NCBI RefSeq assembly: GCF_039555335.1
Contig: NC_092636.1
Span: forward strand, 58,531,991 to 58,595,990
Length of the DNA stretch: 64,000 nucleotides
Direction of reading: 5' to 3'
Source: Amphiura filiformis
Lineage: Eukaryota > Echinodermata > Ophiuroidea > Amphilepidida > Amphiuridae
The first letter of the stretch is position 1; each line of letters opens with the position of its first letter. A program made the translations under genes and the position numbers. Under the pieces are notes generated by a model. It ran no database searches. It worked only from the letters and a program-made list of their open reading frames with translations, and was not told the origin of the DNA. Shown piece by piece: positions 34,790 to 45,159 of the stretch.

Positions 34790-35205
34790 TAACAACAAGA
34801 ATTTATAATGCGCCTTTGCCTAAGGATTCAAGGCGCAAGAGAAAAGAAAACCAAAAAATTTAAACAAAAATACAGAAAGCAATGGCAACAATAATTAAGA
34901 AAATAAGTGTGTTTTGATCAATGACTTAAATGAGTCCAGGCTGATAGCATTTTTGATAGTCGATGGTAATTCATTCCAAAACTTTGGAGCAGTCACTGAA
35001 AAGGCCCTATCCCAGCACATTTCCTGGTGCGAGGAATGATAAAATTAACACTCTCACTGGACCTAGTGTTCATAGCATGTATGGAGCTCTTGACCGTGAG
35101 ACATTTGGAAATGTACTGAGGAGAGAGCCCATTCAGGGACTTTTACACAAGCGTGAGTGTCTTGAACTTGATTCTCTCATGAACTGGTAGCCAATGAAGA
35201 TCTCT
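34790..35205 (-). pseudogene. CR1/L2-like LINE 3' end, copy D
   Basis: On the minus strand it encodes the C-terminal tail of the LINE polyprotein. LHWLPVHERIKFKTLTLVYK (from about 35190) is followed by LNGLSPQYI and KFWNELPSTIKNAISLDSFK, with one or two stops. The 3' region then carries TGCGCCTT...AAAGGCGCA near 34811-34836 and a TTGTTGTTATG-like end near 34793. Everything upstream of the thumb is missing (strong 5' truncation). Same group as copies A and C. Confidence 0.85.
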
Positions 35206-35212
35206 TATAAGA

Positions 35213-35250
35213 GGGGGTGGGTGTGTGTGTGTGTATGCATGTGTGTAGAG
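35213..35250. repeat. (GT)n-rich microsatellite
   Basis: GGGTGTGTGTGTGTGTATGCATGTGTGT low-complexity run. Confidence 0.8.
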
Positions 35251-35351
35251 ATTATATAATACATGTCAGGGTGTGGTATGTGGGGTGGTGTGGTTTGAGA
35301 AACTTGTGTAGTTGCCCGTTTCCAGTATAACTCAGTTTTATATCTATTCCA

Positions 35352-35568
35352 TAGGCGTAGATCCGGGGGGGGGGGGATAAATCCCCCCATATTTTGCCAA
35401 GAGGGGATGGTCCATACAATCATCCCCCAATGTTGACGCCTGTATGTGGGTTTCTGACCAAATTAACCTCTTGGCCATTTTACCCCCCAAAACCCAAAAG
35501 GTGCCGGATTCACTATATTTCAAGAATTTTTTCCACCCCCCATGTCACAAAGAAATCTACGCCACTGA
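35352..35568. mobile_element. MITE with GGCGTAGAT ends
   Basis: GGCGTAGATCC plus a G run at the left and AAATCTACGCCACTGA at the right. C-rich tracts in the right half complement G-rich tracts in the left. Elements ending (A/C)GTGGCGTAGAT are common in invertebrate genomes; superfamily not assigned. ORFs 35394-35597 and 35444-35629 are by-products. Confidence 0.6.
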
Positions 35569-35759
35569 TCTATTCACCAGTCAGGTCGAGTCGCTGACTG
35601 ATTATCAAGTCAAGTCGATTCAAATATAATGGTCACGTGAAGTCAGAGCTACAGTTTAGCAATGAACACTTAAATTAGTTTAATTCAAAATTAGAATATT
35701 TAAAATTTGAGAAAATAACAAAAGAAACACTTAAGTACCTAGAATATCGTTTATGAAAC

Positions 35760-36800
35760 CTATACATATTAGAGTCGATATATTTTATTCATACAACCGA
35801 TAAGATTGTATAGTGTTCATTTCCGTGACCTCAATATCACATCTATCTGGGTCTTCTTCAGACACTTGTCTTATATATTATAGACTAGTGTCCTCTAAAC
35901 ACAGAAAACCATAATTCTGAAAGCAATCCATTTCGCATAATGATGTTTGTCGAGTATATAACTGACCAAGGCTCGCTGTGTAAATGAGTAGTGTTGCGAC
36001 TATAATTCAGTATGCTGGATGGACAAAAATCCAAGTGGGACAAGCGTGTTATGAGGTTTGGTTGTTGTTGTTGTTTTGGGGTTTTTTACCATTAGGGACC
36101 GTTCACAAACACTTGTTAGGGGCCTGATGCAAACACATTTCATCGCGAAAATCCCCCCTTACAGACCCCAAAAATTCTGCCCCCCTTTTTTTTTGACATG
36201 AAAATTATGGGTCAACCCCATAGAAAAGCATATAAACTCATTTTTCCAGGAATATTTGGGGTCATTTTTTTCAGGGCCCCCATTAGGAGGGTCAAAAAAA
36301 TCAGCCACCCCGTTTCCATCAGGCCCCCCTAACAAGTGTTTGTGAACGGTCCCGTATAAAATTTTGCTTCTATTCTAGTAATGGATATTTATATTTTATT
36401 ACTTATTTGTGTTGTGCATTTTCTTATTTACTATTGTTATCTGTTATTTTTCATGTATTTAGGTTAATTTATATCAAGATATGACACTTACTGTTACTTC
36501 ATTGAAGTGACAATCTGCTGCCATGTCAAATGATAAATTAACCAAACAAGGGATCACAGACTTTCAGACCTCTTCTTGGCCTTTCCTGTCATTCCTTCAC
36601 TCTCACTTGTATTATGATTTTGTATGTATTCTATGATGAGTGAAAACAATGAATGAATGAATGAATGAATGAATGAATGCTGGATTTGAAAACGTTCAGC
36701 TGTTATCATTTGAACCTTTATTCCGGACAACATTTCACTGATAGTTTAATAATTATTGCATCCATTCACAGTATTACATGCAGCAACTATTTGGGCTTTA
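35760..36800. repeat. Dispersed repeat R4, copy 2, interrupted
   Basis: Collinear with 9425-9860. Between its halves lie a MITE (36095-36353), unique sequence and a (TGAA)n run (36648-36679). It resumes at about 36680 with TGGATTTGAAAACGTTCAGC. Confidence 0.6.
36095..36353. mobile_element. MITE with GGGACCGTTCACAAACACTT ends
   Basis: The left terminus GGGACCGTTCACAAACACTTG and the right terminus are inverted copies of about 30 bp; the 259-bp body is G/C-run rich. The end type suggests hAT-like elements, but I cannot see a clear 8-bp target duplication, so the superfamily is tentative. Confidence 0.75.
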
Positions 36801-36971
36801 AAACTTGAAAAGGGGTACTTGGAAATCCATAAAAATTGTTAAAGAAGTTTGCTTCCAAAAGTGGTAAAATCCATTTAGCATAGTTCTTTAAAGTATCACT
36901 ACTGTGGTTTTCTGCCCTATGAATGATGCCATATTTTAAATCTTAAAGCACGGTTTGGTTTTATTCTTATA

Positions 36972-37879
36972 CAGGGTGTCCCAGACAAAAATTACCGGGC
37001 GAATAAATTTGGACGTAAGTCAAGAAATAGACATCAGAATTAAAACATCTAAACATCAGCGTGTAGCCTATCTTATTCTCCATCGCATACACCAATTTTC
37101 CTGGAATCGATTGACTGATTGCGAAGAAATGACCGATCACATAACGCATACGTCAATTCACTTCATTCCAAGTTTGAAAGAAAGATAGTTCAACACCATG
37201 CGCACTAGTGGTTAACAGTCAATGGGCTTCATATTTTGTTCTGTGAAATCCTTTTTGTTCTTTTTAAAAAATCTGTTTCTTGCAAAACATTTAATTAGGT
37301 TTTGTTCTAATTTGAAAACCTGCATTATACTGAAAACGAAAACTTAAGTGTAACATGATTATCGATACTTGTAAATATCTTTTTTATTGATATAAATATT
37401 GCATAAAGAAAAATGTGATGCGATCAAGCAAAATCAGTCGGAACTCGGAAATATTAAATTTTCAGTTTCTTATAAAATAGTAAAAAGCATTTAAAAGGCT
37501 GCCTTTTGCAGAAAACCCCATTGAAATTGAACAACCAGTTCCAAAGATATGAACAATTAAAGAGTTTCCAAAACAATAGGAAACAAAAGGAAATATTACG
37601 TTTGTTTGGCTATATCTCAAAATCAATATTTCCGAGTTCCGACTGATTTTGCTTGATCGCATCACAAATGTTGATCAATCTTGGAATGAACTGCATTGAT
37701 GGATGCATTATGTAATCGTTAATTTCTTCGCAACCAGTCAACCGAATCAAATAAAATTTTCGTATGTGATGCACAATAAAATAGGCTAGGCGCTACCTTT
37801 GATATTTTTTGGTTATGATGTCTATTTCTTGACTTACGTTCAATTTGATTCACTCGGTATTTTTTTCTGGGACACCCTG
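36972..37879. mobile_element. TAE element copy 2, uninterrupted, 908 bp
   Basis: CAGGGTGTCCCAGACAAAAA at the left and the inverted end at 37879, TA outside both (36970-36971 and 37880-37881). The inverted arms are about 210 bp. In the middle, a second, stronger inverted repeat (37411-37452 with 37628-37669, TGATGCGATCAAGCAAAATC) makes a nested hairpin. No transposase. The ORFs at 36955-37188 and 37462-37665 follow the repeats. Confidence 0.88.
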
Positions 37880-38261
37880 TAGATTTACTTTAAAAGTAAA
37901 TTTACTAGAAAAAGTGTTTGGGTGCCCCTAGGGGCCGGTGATGCTCCCTCCCTCCATCTCCCATAGTGGTCTGTGCCACACCCGAACCCCCGTAGGATAT
38001 CTCATGTTACACCACTGCACATGGCTGGTAACTATAACATAAGCCTTGGGAGCAGAGCCTGGATAAAACATGTAAAATCTGACCAAAAATGGTCAGTGTA
38101 ATTTTTAAGCTTACCAACATACCGTATGTTTCCAATGCAATAATGGGTTCCAAATAGCCAATCACGGCCTTCCAAATGCATGCTCGAACCATAGTGGGAA
38201 TGATTTTCTTAAGCTTTTGCAGTTCTTTGCCAGACTAGATCACCCTATAGCCCACACAGCT

Positions 38262-38537
38262 TAGGGAGTGATCGTTATTTACCACAGAAGGGGGGGGGGG
38301 GGTGGGCGTTTTGAGGGGGGGAATCCGAATTTGTTTTTGGGTCTTGAGGGGGGAACGCGAAATTTTTCGTTGAACCAAGTGAGGGGAATGTTAAGTTTTA
38401 AATGGAGAAATTCGGGAAAACAAGGGGGGAATCCGAAAATTTTGAGCGGACGCGAGGGGGGAACACAAAATTTTGTGTCGATATTTTTGTCCAAAACGCC
38501 CATTACCCCCCCCTGCCGTAAATAACGATCAGTCCCT
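38262..38537. mobile_element. G-run MITE with GATCGTTATTTAC ends
   Basis: The left end AGGGAGTGATCGTTATTTAC and the right end GTAAATAACGATCAGTCCCT are inverted copies, with G-run/C-run stems next to them and AGCTT on both flanks (possible 5-bp target duplication). Overlapping ORFs on both strands (38268-38525 and 38279-38503) reflect the symmetric structure. Confidence 0.75.
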
Positions 38538-38559
38538 TAGCTTGGTGTTTCTGAAATGT

Positions 38560-39115
38560 AACACATTTTGAAAGTTTAGCCAAATTGTCATAAAAAGTCA
38601 GATCCTGCTCATTTTTAACAGACAATCTATTTCCCAGGCCTAAATGAGGATTAAATATGAACCAGAGCCTAATAGTTGGGTTTTAAGCCTTTTCTAATGT
38701 ATCTAATTTAGTCGTATTGCACGTTTTCTCGTTTGAAACACTGATTTTTTTTTCCTCCCATGGTGTAGGAGACTTGTATTTACTGGTGTGCACTCCTAAC
38801 TTACTCATTCGCTCTCTGACATTCAGTATCAAAATGGACAAAAAACAAATTCAAAATGTGGTTTTAAGCACCTTTTTGTGTCGCCGCATGCTAAATCGGT
38901 AATCTGTACACCCTTTGACGTACAAATTCACAAGATGTTGAGGAAGATGTATACTCTACATCATGACAATTTGACGTACAATTCACTTATGCGATTCATG
39001 GTTTATTCGGCAAGTATAGCAAGGGGACTTAGCAAAAAAAAAACAATTTAAGAGTTTAAAGGGGGGTGCTTAGCCGAAAGGGGAACAAATAATAAGTAAG
39101 TATATAAGTAAAAAA

Positions 39116-39117
<2 letters not shown>
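38560..39117. other. No gene seen
   Basis: The ORF at 38717-38902 has no recognisable motif. Confidence 0.35.
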
Positions 39118-39246
<129 letters not shown>

Positions 39247-39659
39247 CATTAGTTATGCTTGTACATGGGGGGTGCTATGCAATTATCATGTGCTCGGGGG
39301 TAAATGAAATTGGCATGACAGGAACAATACGTTACGTAATCTATTGTCTATCCTTCGATATCCATGATTTATCCTTGCAAATTAGCATCGAACCTCCAGC
39401 CAATGTTCCTTGCCAGTGCTAGCCACGAAACAAGGTCACAACTGTAGCCACTCCCTCAATGGTCGCCATTTCAGTGATTGATAGTGATGTAATGCAAATA
39501 TGGCGCTGGCCATCTTATCACGTGCGCATTTATAAAAGCGCATTTATATATATATATATAACCGAAGTTCACTGGTAGCATGCACGGGCCGGGTGTGCAC
39601 CTGTCTTGATCCGACACTGGTATGGGATGCCGTTGATCATGCTCAACATGCACGTGGTC

Positions 39660-39790
39660 AGCTAAATTTAAATGATTGCGTAATGAAAATAAACGTGTAT
39701 ATGTAAATTTCTATTACATTACTCGTTGACTGCCGATAAAACGCCCAATAAAGACTTAGTCACCGGACCGCGCCGGCCAGTTAAAGTACA
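39660..39790 (-). repeat. Unnamed repeat, inverted relative of 43060-43225
   Basis: The minus strand shares GTGACTAAGTC, TTTATTGGG(A/C)GTTT, CAACGAGTAATG and ATATACACGTTTA with 43064-43225. No coding capacity. Confidence 0.55.
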
Positions 39791-39892
39791 TGCCCTATCA
39801 CACCACTCCACACCATACATAAATTCTCCCAGTCACATTTCCCAAATATATATGAAATTAAAAAAAGTCAAGTTTTAATTTACTTCTTTTAA

Positions 39893-39976
39893 AGTTTGGC
39901 AGAGGCGGGGTTCGAACTCACGGCGCAACGCTTGGTACTCTATGAGCCTAGCGCCTTAGACCACTCGGCCATTTGT
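39893..39976 (-). tRNA. tRNA-Leu-like sequence, degenerate
   Basis: The minus strand reads ATGGCCGAGTGGTCTAAGGC (a typical Leu/Ser D-arm and A box), a long variable-like region, then GAGTTCGAACCCC (B box). The acceptor and anticodon stems do not pair, so a pseudogene or SINE head is more likely than a functional gene. Confidence 0.45.
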
Positions 39977-40299
39977 CTTGTTGTTATTCATTTGAAACTT
40001 ATTTAAATATATAAACGCTACCACGTGACAAGCAAAGACAGAAAACGTATTATAGGCCTATTTTGGAATTTTATCATTAATGTGTATTATAATAGAGCTA
40101 CCATTATTTATATTGTTGAATTCTCAAGCGCATCATTTCGAATTGGGTTTTTATTCCTAAAGCCCGATACTGACTCCTCCTGTACATTTTAATTTCACGG
40201 GCTTAATTCGAACCACCAGCATCCATGGTTCGATGTAGAGAGTCTGTCCTATTCAGAGGAAATATTGCAATTACACACCTTATTGCCTTTTAACAATAA

Positions 40300-40570
40300 C
40301 CAATGACACTAGCACGTAATTCCAGTCAAGCACCAATCTTTAATCCTATTGTTGAAGAGGATAATAAGCTTATACTTATGTATAGCATTCGTAAAAAAGC
40401 TTAAGTCTTTGTTTGCTTTGGTTAAGTCCTGTTCAAGTGGTGGATTAACCAACAATTAACAATGAGAGTACATTCCTGAACCTCGTTCAGTTGGCGATGA
40501 TTTGAAGTGACCGCCAATTATGACCATTTGATATTTAATAGGGGCCTACCAGCAATGTGGAAAAAAAGAA
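40300..40570 (-). repeat. Dispersed repeat R2, inverted copy
   Basis: The reverse complement shares ACTTGAACA(A/G)GA, GAGGTTCAGGAATGT, TTAATTGTTG and ATATCAAA-type segments with 48295-48560 and 61046-61265. These are internal parts of the long TGTGACCG elements. Confidence 0.6.
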
Positions 40571-40699
40571 ATAATGTAGTGCCAAAATAATGTACCCTTT
40601 TACGGAAGGAGCAAAGTTTAACAAGTTACAACTCCGCTTCTGCAGTACGAATGTCAGCGGCGAATGTCAGGTTATTATTTCCCAGTCTTGAAAAAAAAT

Positions 40700-40775
40700 T
40701 GCAGGCAGAGGTGGGAATCGATCTCGGTACCTCCCGGTTAAAAAGCACTGTGCAAAACCACTAAGCCAACTAAAT
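40700..40775 (-). tRNA. tRNA-like sequence, degenerate
   Basis: The minus strand has TTGGCTTAGTGGTT (A box) and GAGATCGATTCCCA (B-box-like). The anticodon stem is poor. Probably tRNA-derived SINE or pseudogene. Confidence 0.35.
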
Positions 40776-41046
40776 ATCTGTCGTGAGATGCTTGACATTA
40801 ATCTTTGATATTGCTGAATGGAACAAATCGCGGAATTAAATCAGTAATAAAAGAAGTAGATTCTTATTTAGCGGCCAAATTGGATAAAAGGGAAATATTT
40901 GTCCCTGCTCTAAAGAAAATATAGGTTAGAAAATTATCAAATAAATTTAAATTAAAAATTGAGACTTTATATTTATTTATTTCACAAGGCGGCATTTTCA
41001 CAGACAAACACTGTATACGCTAAAAACTCGACCCTCATTACTAGAT

Positions 41047-41118
41047 GATGGCATAGCTCAGTGTTAGAGCATCATACTGATAATGTCAATATCGTTGGTT
41101 CGAATCCGCCTGCCAGCA
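41047..41118 (+). tRNA. tRNA-Ile(GAT)-like gene or recent pseudogene
   Basis: Folds into a full cloverleaf. The acceptor stem GATGGCA/TGCCAGC (6 of 7 pairs), the D stem GCTC/GAGC (perfect), a 7-base anticodon loop CTGATAA with U33 and anticodon GAT (41079-41081), a 5-base variable loop, and a T arm with TTCGAAT and CCGCC. There is one mismatch each in the acceptor, anticodon and T stems. A TTTT run at 41132-41135 could end Pol III transcription. The D loop (AGTGTTA) is short and lacks a GG pair. Animal tRNA-Ile normally has AAT or TAT, so GAT is odd and favours a pseudogene or SINE founder. Confidence 0.5.
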
Positions 41119-41165
41119 ATGGTTATTATGGTTTTAATGCTACGCTACAATTTGTTCAATTTGTT

Positions 41166-41318
41166 CAATTTTTTTTCATTTATTTATTTATTTATTCATT
41201 CATTCATTCGTTCATTCGTTCATTCGTTCATTCGTTCATTCATTCACTCATTCATTCATTCATTCATTCATTCATTCATTCATTCATTCATTCATTCATT
41301 CATTCATTCATTCATATA
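41166..41318. repeat. (ATTC)n / (ATTT)n microsatellite with GTTC variants
   Basis: Starts 48 bases after the tRNA-like gene. TTTATTTATT leads into about 30 ATTC units, several reading GTTC. Two ORFs with Ser-Phe-Ile-His repeats are translations of this microsatellite, not genes. Confidence 0.95.
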
Positions 41319-42109
41319 TTTAAATAATTTGATATATTTGAAAGGGGTATTTGAGCAATTTGAAGTTTTTACCCCCGTATAATCCTATGGGGTCATTTTG
41401 AACCCACCCCTCCCAAATTGCCAAAACCTATGAGTTTAAATCATACATAATGATCAGTACGTCAATCATGAGTGAACACCGGTTGGTCACTGCATTTATT
41501 TGGGAATGGGTAGGCACTGCAGCTTGATTCACCATCCACAACATGATAATGTGTGCACATGCTACATTATATACACTTGTAGGCCTATGTTGTTGTTGGT
41601 GTATAAGTAATGGGCCTTGCAATTGAAATGCCTCAAGCTTTTAATCCGATATGCAGATTAGCTATTTGTTTTCATGAATTGGAAGACATTCTTTGATGTA
41701 TTACTGAGCTCAATGATCTGAAATTTCTGGAGTGTGAGGTCAGCATAGTATTTTATTAACAGAAAGTATAGAGGCCCTGCATGAAATTATCGATTGGCTC
41801 CAAACAAAGGATTTGAGCCGGTGTCCTTCACCGTAGTTATGGCGGAGTGCAGTCCATTCAATCAAATGTTGTCATCAACCTATTTGATTGCAATCATGCT
41901 TTTGTTGAATGCATTTGAGTAGTCCGCCATATTTACGGGATGATATGTCACATGCAAGGCCTCTATTCTCCAAATTCATTTCCTAATGTATGTGAGAATG
42001 ATACAATAATGACATGAGGAACATAGTCATTGATGCATCAGTTTTAAAATAGACTAGGCGGTTACCATATTTGGCGGTTCTCGACAGGGCGCGATTACCA
42101 GGCTGATGG

Positions 42110-42900
42110 TGACATGTCCATATGACAGTTTTTACTAATTTGACCTCAGATGACCCCTGGCGACCCCAAAATGACCTTCCAAAAATTGGCTCTAAATGTT
42201 GACTGTACCAACCAAGTTTCATGCCCATACGACATTTTTTAGTAATTTGACCTCAGATGACCCCTGGGTGACCTTGGATGACCCCAAAATGATCTAAACT
42301 TATAACTCTAAATGTTGACTGTACCCACCAAGTTTCATTCCATTATGAGTTTTTACTAATTTGACCTCAGATGACCCGTGGTGACCTTGGATGACCCCAA
42401 AATGACCTTCAAAAAATGTTGTTTTAAATGTTGACTGTACCTACCAAGTTTCATGCCCATACGACACGTTTTAGTAATTTGACCTCAGATGACCCCTGGG
42501 AGCGGACCCCGGTGTCAGATGCCTTTAAAACGAACATAAACATCTTCTTGACAGGACAGAACTACACCCACCCACCGAGTGTGAGCCCCGTACGACCTAG
42601 TTTCATGCCCATATGACAGTTTTTAGTCATTTTACCTCAAATGACCCCTGGGAGGAGGCCCTGGGTCGGATGACTTAACGAACATGAACATCTTCTTGCC
42701 AGGACAGAACTACACCCACCCACCGAGTTTGAGTCCCGTAGGACCTAGTTTCATGCCCATATGGCAGTTTTTAGTCATTTGACCTCAAATGACCCCTTGG
42801 AGGGGGCCCCGGGGTCGGATGACTTAACGAACATAAACTTCTTCTTGCCAGGACAGAACTACACCCACCCACCGAGTTTGAGCCCCGTACGACCTACAAC
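42110..42900. repeat. Two-type minisatellite (about 117-bp and 148-bp units)
   Basis: Type A: TAAATGTTGACTGTACC recurs at about 42192, 42309 and 42425 (period 116-117). Type B: AGGACAGAACTACACCCACC starts at 42553, 42701 and 42850 (period 148-149). Both types share a module GTTTCATGCCCATA...TTTGACCTCAGATGACCCC. The A block passes directly into the B block. ORFs here (41983-42228 and 42428-42616) are not genes. Confidence 0.93.
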
Positions 42901-43469
42901 GGCCTCACATTAGCAGTCACAGACAAAACCTAAATCTACAGAATATATCCATTACTCGTCTCGAAAGAGCTCAAAATAAATAACTTAGAAAATGTTCTTG
43001 ATGTCCTTTAACATGTTTCCATAGTTAACCATCGTTAGCCATGGATATCTATGCTGTAGAACTGACCGGTGACTAAGTCCGATTTATTGGGACGTTTATC
43101 GACCATCAACGAGTAATGAGATGAATCGAATCACAACTCGACCGGCGGTATCTATTGTTCTAAACAATGGAAAGTTTTGATTCCATTTCTCTAAAAGAAA
43201 TTGGCATATACACGTTTAATTTCAGTACGGGGTCTCTTGGTTCAGACGTATTACTAATTGACTTTAAGATACGCGAGGCCGTCAGTGCATCATGAAGCGT
43301 TTATTGTTGATAAATGTATTCTGACAAAATAATTTAAGTCGATCATTAGCTAGCTAACGCGAGTTGAAGTCTGACAGAAATAAAGATTGGAATCTGCTGT
43401 TAGGTCTTTCCGAACTTACACGAAACGGAGATGACCTTCTCTTAATATTAGATTTCTACCAGAACGAAT
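42901..43469. other. No gene; contains an inverted relative of 39660-39790
   Basis: 43064-43225 shares TGACTAAGTCCGATTTATTG-type sequence with the reverse complement of 39.7 kb. The rest is unassigned. Confidence 0.45.
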
Positions 43470-43565
43470 GAGCCATAATGTATAGCTATGGGTCTCCTCT
43501 ATCCAGTGATACCAAAATAAGTACAAACATGCCCCACATAATGTCGTTATGACGTCATAATATTT
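43470..43565 (+). repeat. Dispersed repeat R3, short copy
   Basis: CATAATGTATAGCTATGGGT to CACATAATGTCGTTATGACG. It holds the uninterrupted ATAATGTATAGCTA that is duplicated around the insertion at 28333-28753. Confidence 0.7.
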
Positions 43566-43585
43566 CTTCAAAAACATTACAACAA

Positions 43586-43790
43586 GTGTGACAAACTTTA
43601 ATGAGCTATGATAAGGATAATGAACTGAGTGCAATGCATTCGTCAAGATAATCGCACGCGCCGTGGAGTTATTGCATTTAGCTTGAGAGCCGATAGGCTC
43701 GAAAGCTAAATGCAGTAACTCCATGGCAAGTCAATTATATTGACGAATGCATTACACGAGTACATTATCCGTCATACACTTTGAGTGTAG
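43586..43790. repeat. Foldback, ~90-bp arms
   Basis: AATGCATTCGTCAA, GGAGTTA(T/C)TGCATTTAGCTT and GAGCC/GGCTC stems face each other around 43692. Outer arms continue through GATAATG(A/T)ACT. Confidence 0.85.
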
Positions 43791-43799
43791 GCCTATTAA

Positions 43800-44790
43800 A
43801 ACAATAGGCAATATTAATTGCTGCATTCATTATATTAGTTTTAATATTAGGAAAATATCTTACATTTTAAAAACACCGTCAGGACATTGACCAGCTACGT
43901 AGCATTTAACTGGTAAAGAAAATCAATCCCTGTAATCAATGGTATCGATTGCGCCATACGTCATACTTAGGTAACTTATTCACGCATGGTTTAATTGACT
44001 TGACTTTATGTTGTGATCATTTAATATCGTGGTTGGTCTTGTGTCACAACCTGGGGTACCTTTGTGTTACATAGTAAAAAAATTAAATGGTTCAAACATT
44101 TTACGTACACATCTCATTTAAAGTGGTTCATCCTCCTAAGCATTTTGACACCTTTTTTTTATGGAAATCGGTTAAAAAATGAGAGAGTTAGGGCAAAAAC
44201 AATCACAAAGTAGGGAGGATGTAACCCCACCTCGTTTTTTCCACATTTACCATCATTTTGAGCAAGTATTGGTCTTTTAAATGAACTTCTGTATTTATTT
44301 ACTTGGTTTAGATGTCTGGGAGTCCATTTAGACATTTTTTACTAGATTCAAATTTTTAATGGGGGTTTTAAGTCAAATTTACGATATAAATCCCTCCCCC
44401 TAATCCTCCTCCCCCTAATCCTCAGCCACCCTTGGCACATTTCATGGCAAACGTCATAAGAAAATAATTAAAGCATATTTTTAAACAGGATAAAAACATG
44501 AGTAATCTAGAATAAATTAGCCTCAATTTAACACCTAATTGAATCTTCTAAGTGAAGGAATACTCAAGAGACAGTGTTTTGAAATCCAAGCTGCACATCA
44601 AAATGTAACAAAGCCACCTTTTTGAGTACCCCAGTATATGACACAGAATCGGTTTCGAACACAGAGAGCACTGAACCAGTTGGAAACGATCGATTTAGAT
44701 GTCAGACTAGTACTACGGTGACTATCAACTGGACTTTATAGCTCTATAATTTGAAATATTAAAACACACGACATTGGGATTTAACAATTT
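43800..44790. other. No gene seen
   Basis: AT-rich. Short C-rich runs near 44390-44420. Confidence 0.35.
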
Positions 44791-44802
44791 GTTCAGTATT
44801 AT

Positions 44803-44838
44803 CATAGGCCTTCAAACACATGTGTTTGAAGGCCTATG
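44803..44838. repeat. Perfect 36-bp palindrome
   Basis: CATAGGCCTTCAAACACA followed at once by its exact reverse complement, no loop. Confidence 0.95.
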
Positions 44839-45119
44839 GTATTATAAAGCATGATCATGATATTATGCGCTAGTGTGTGTTTCCTGGGCCCGGCTATGTT
44901 ATTTTAGATATAGGCCTACATGTATTTCATTTGTAAAATGCTGAATATTTTGCAATGGTGTCATCTTGTATAATTATGATCCACCTGTTTTTGGCCCTTT
45001 TTAATTAATAGAAGCTCGATTATTCTCATTTGATGTTTGATTTATTTGAGGTCATTAATCATAATTTATGACAATGATATTTGCAAGGGGTCAACTCTAC
45101 TAGTCTTATTTCAAGACTG

Positions 45120-45152
45120 CCCTATCCCAACCCTAAACCCTAATCCTAAACT
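45120..45152. repeat. Short telomere-like run
   Basis: CCCAACCCTAAACCCTAATCC: four degenerate CCCTAA-type units. A similar GGGTTAGGGTTAG occurs near 63876. Too short to imply a chromosome event. Confidence 0.5.
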
Positions 45153-45159
45153 CCGTAAA

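Noticed and set aside
41061..41382. Two overlapping ORFs with Ser-Phe-Ile-His repeats
   Set aside because: Low-complexity translation of the (ATTC)n microsatellite starting inside a tRNA-like gene.
45120..45152. Interstitial telomere marking a chromosome fusion
   Set aside because: Only four degenerate CCCTAA-like units; far too short.
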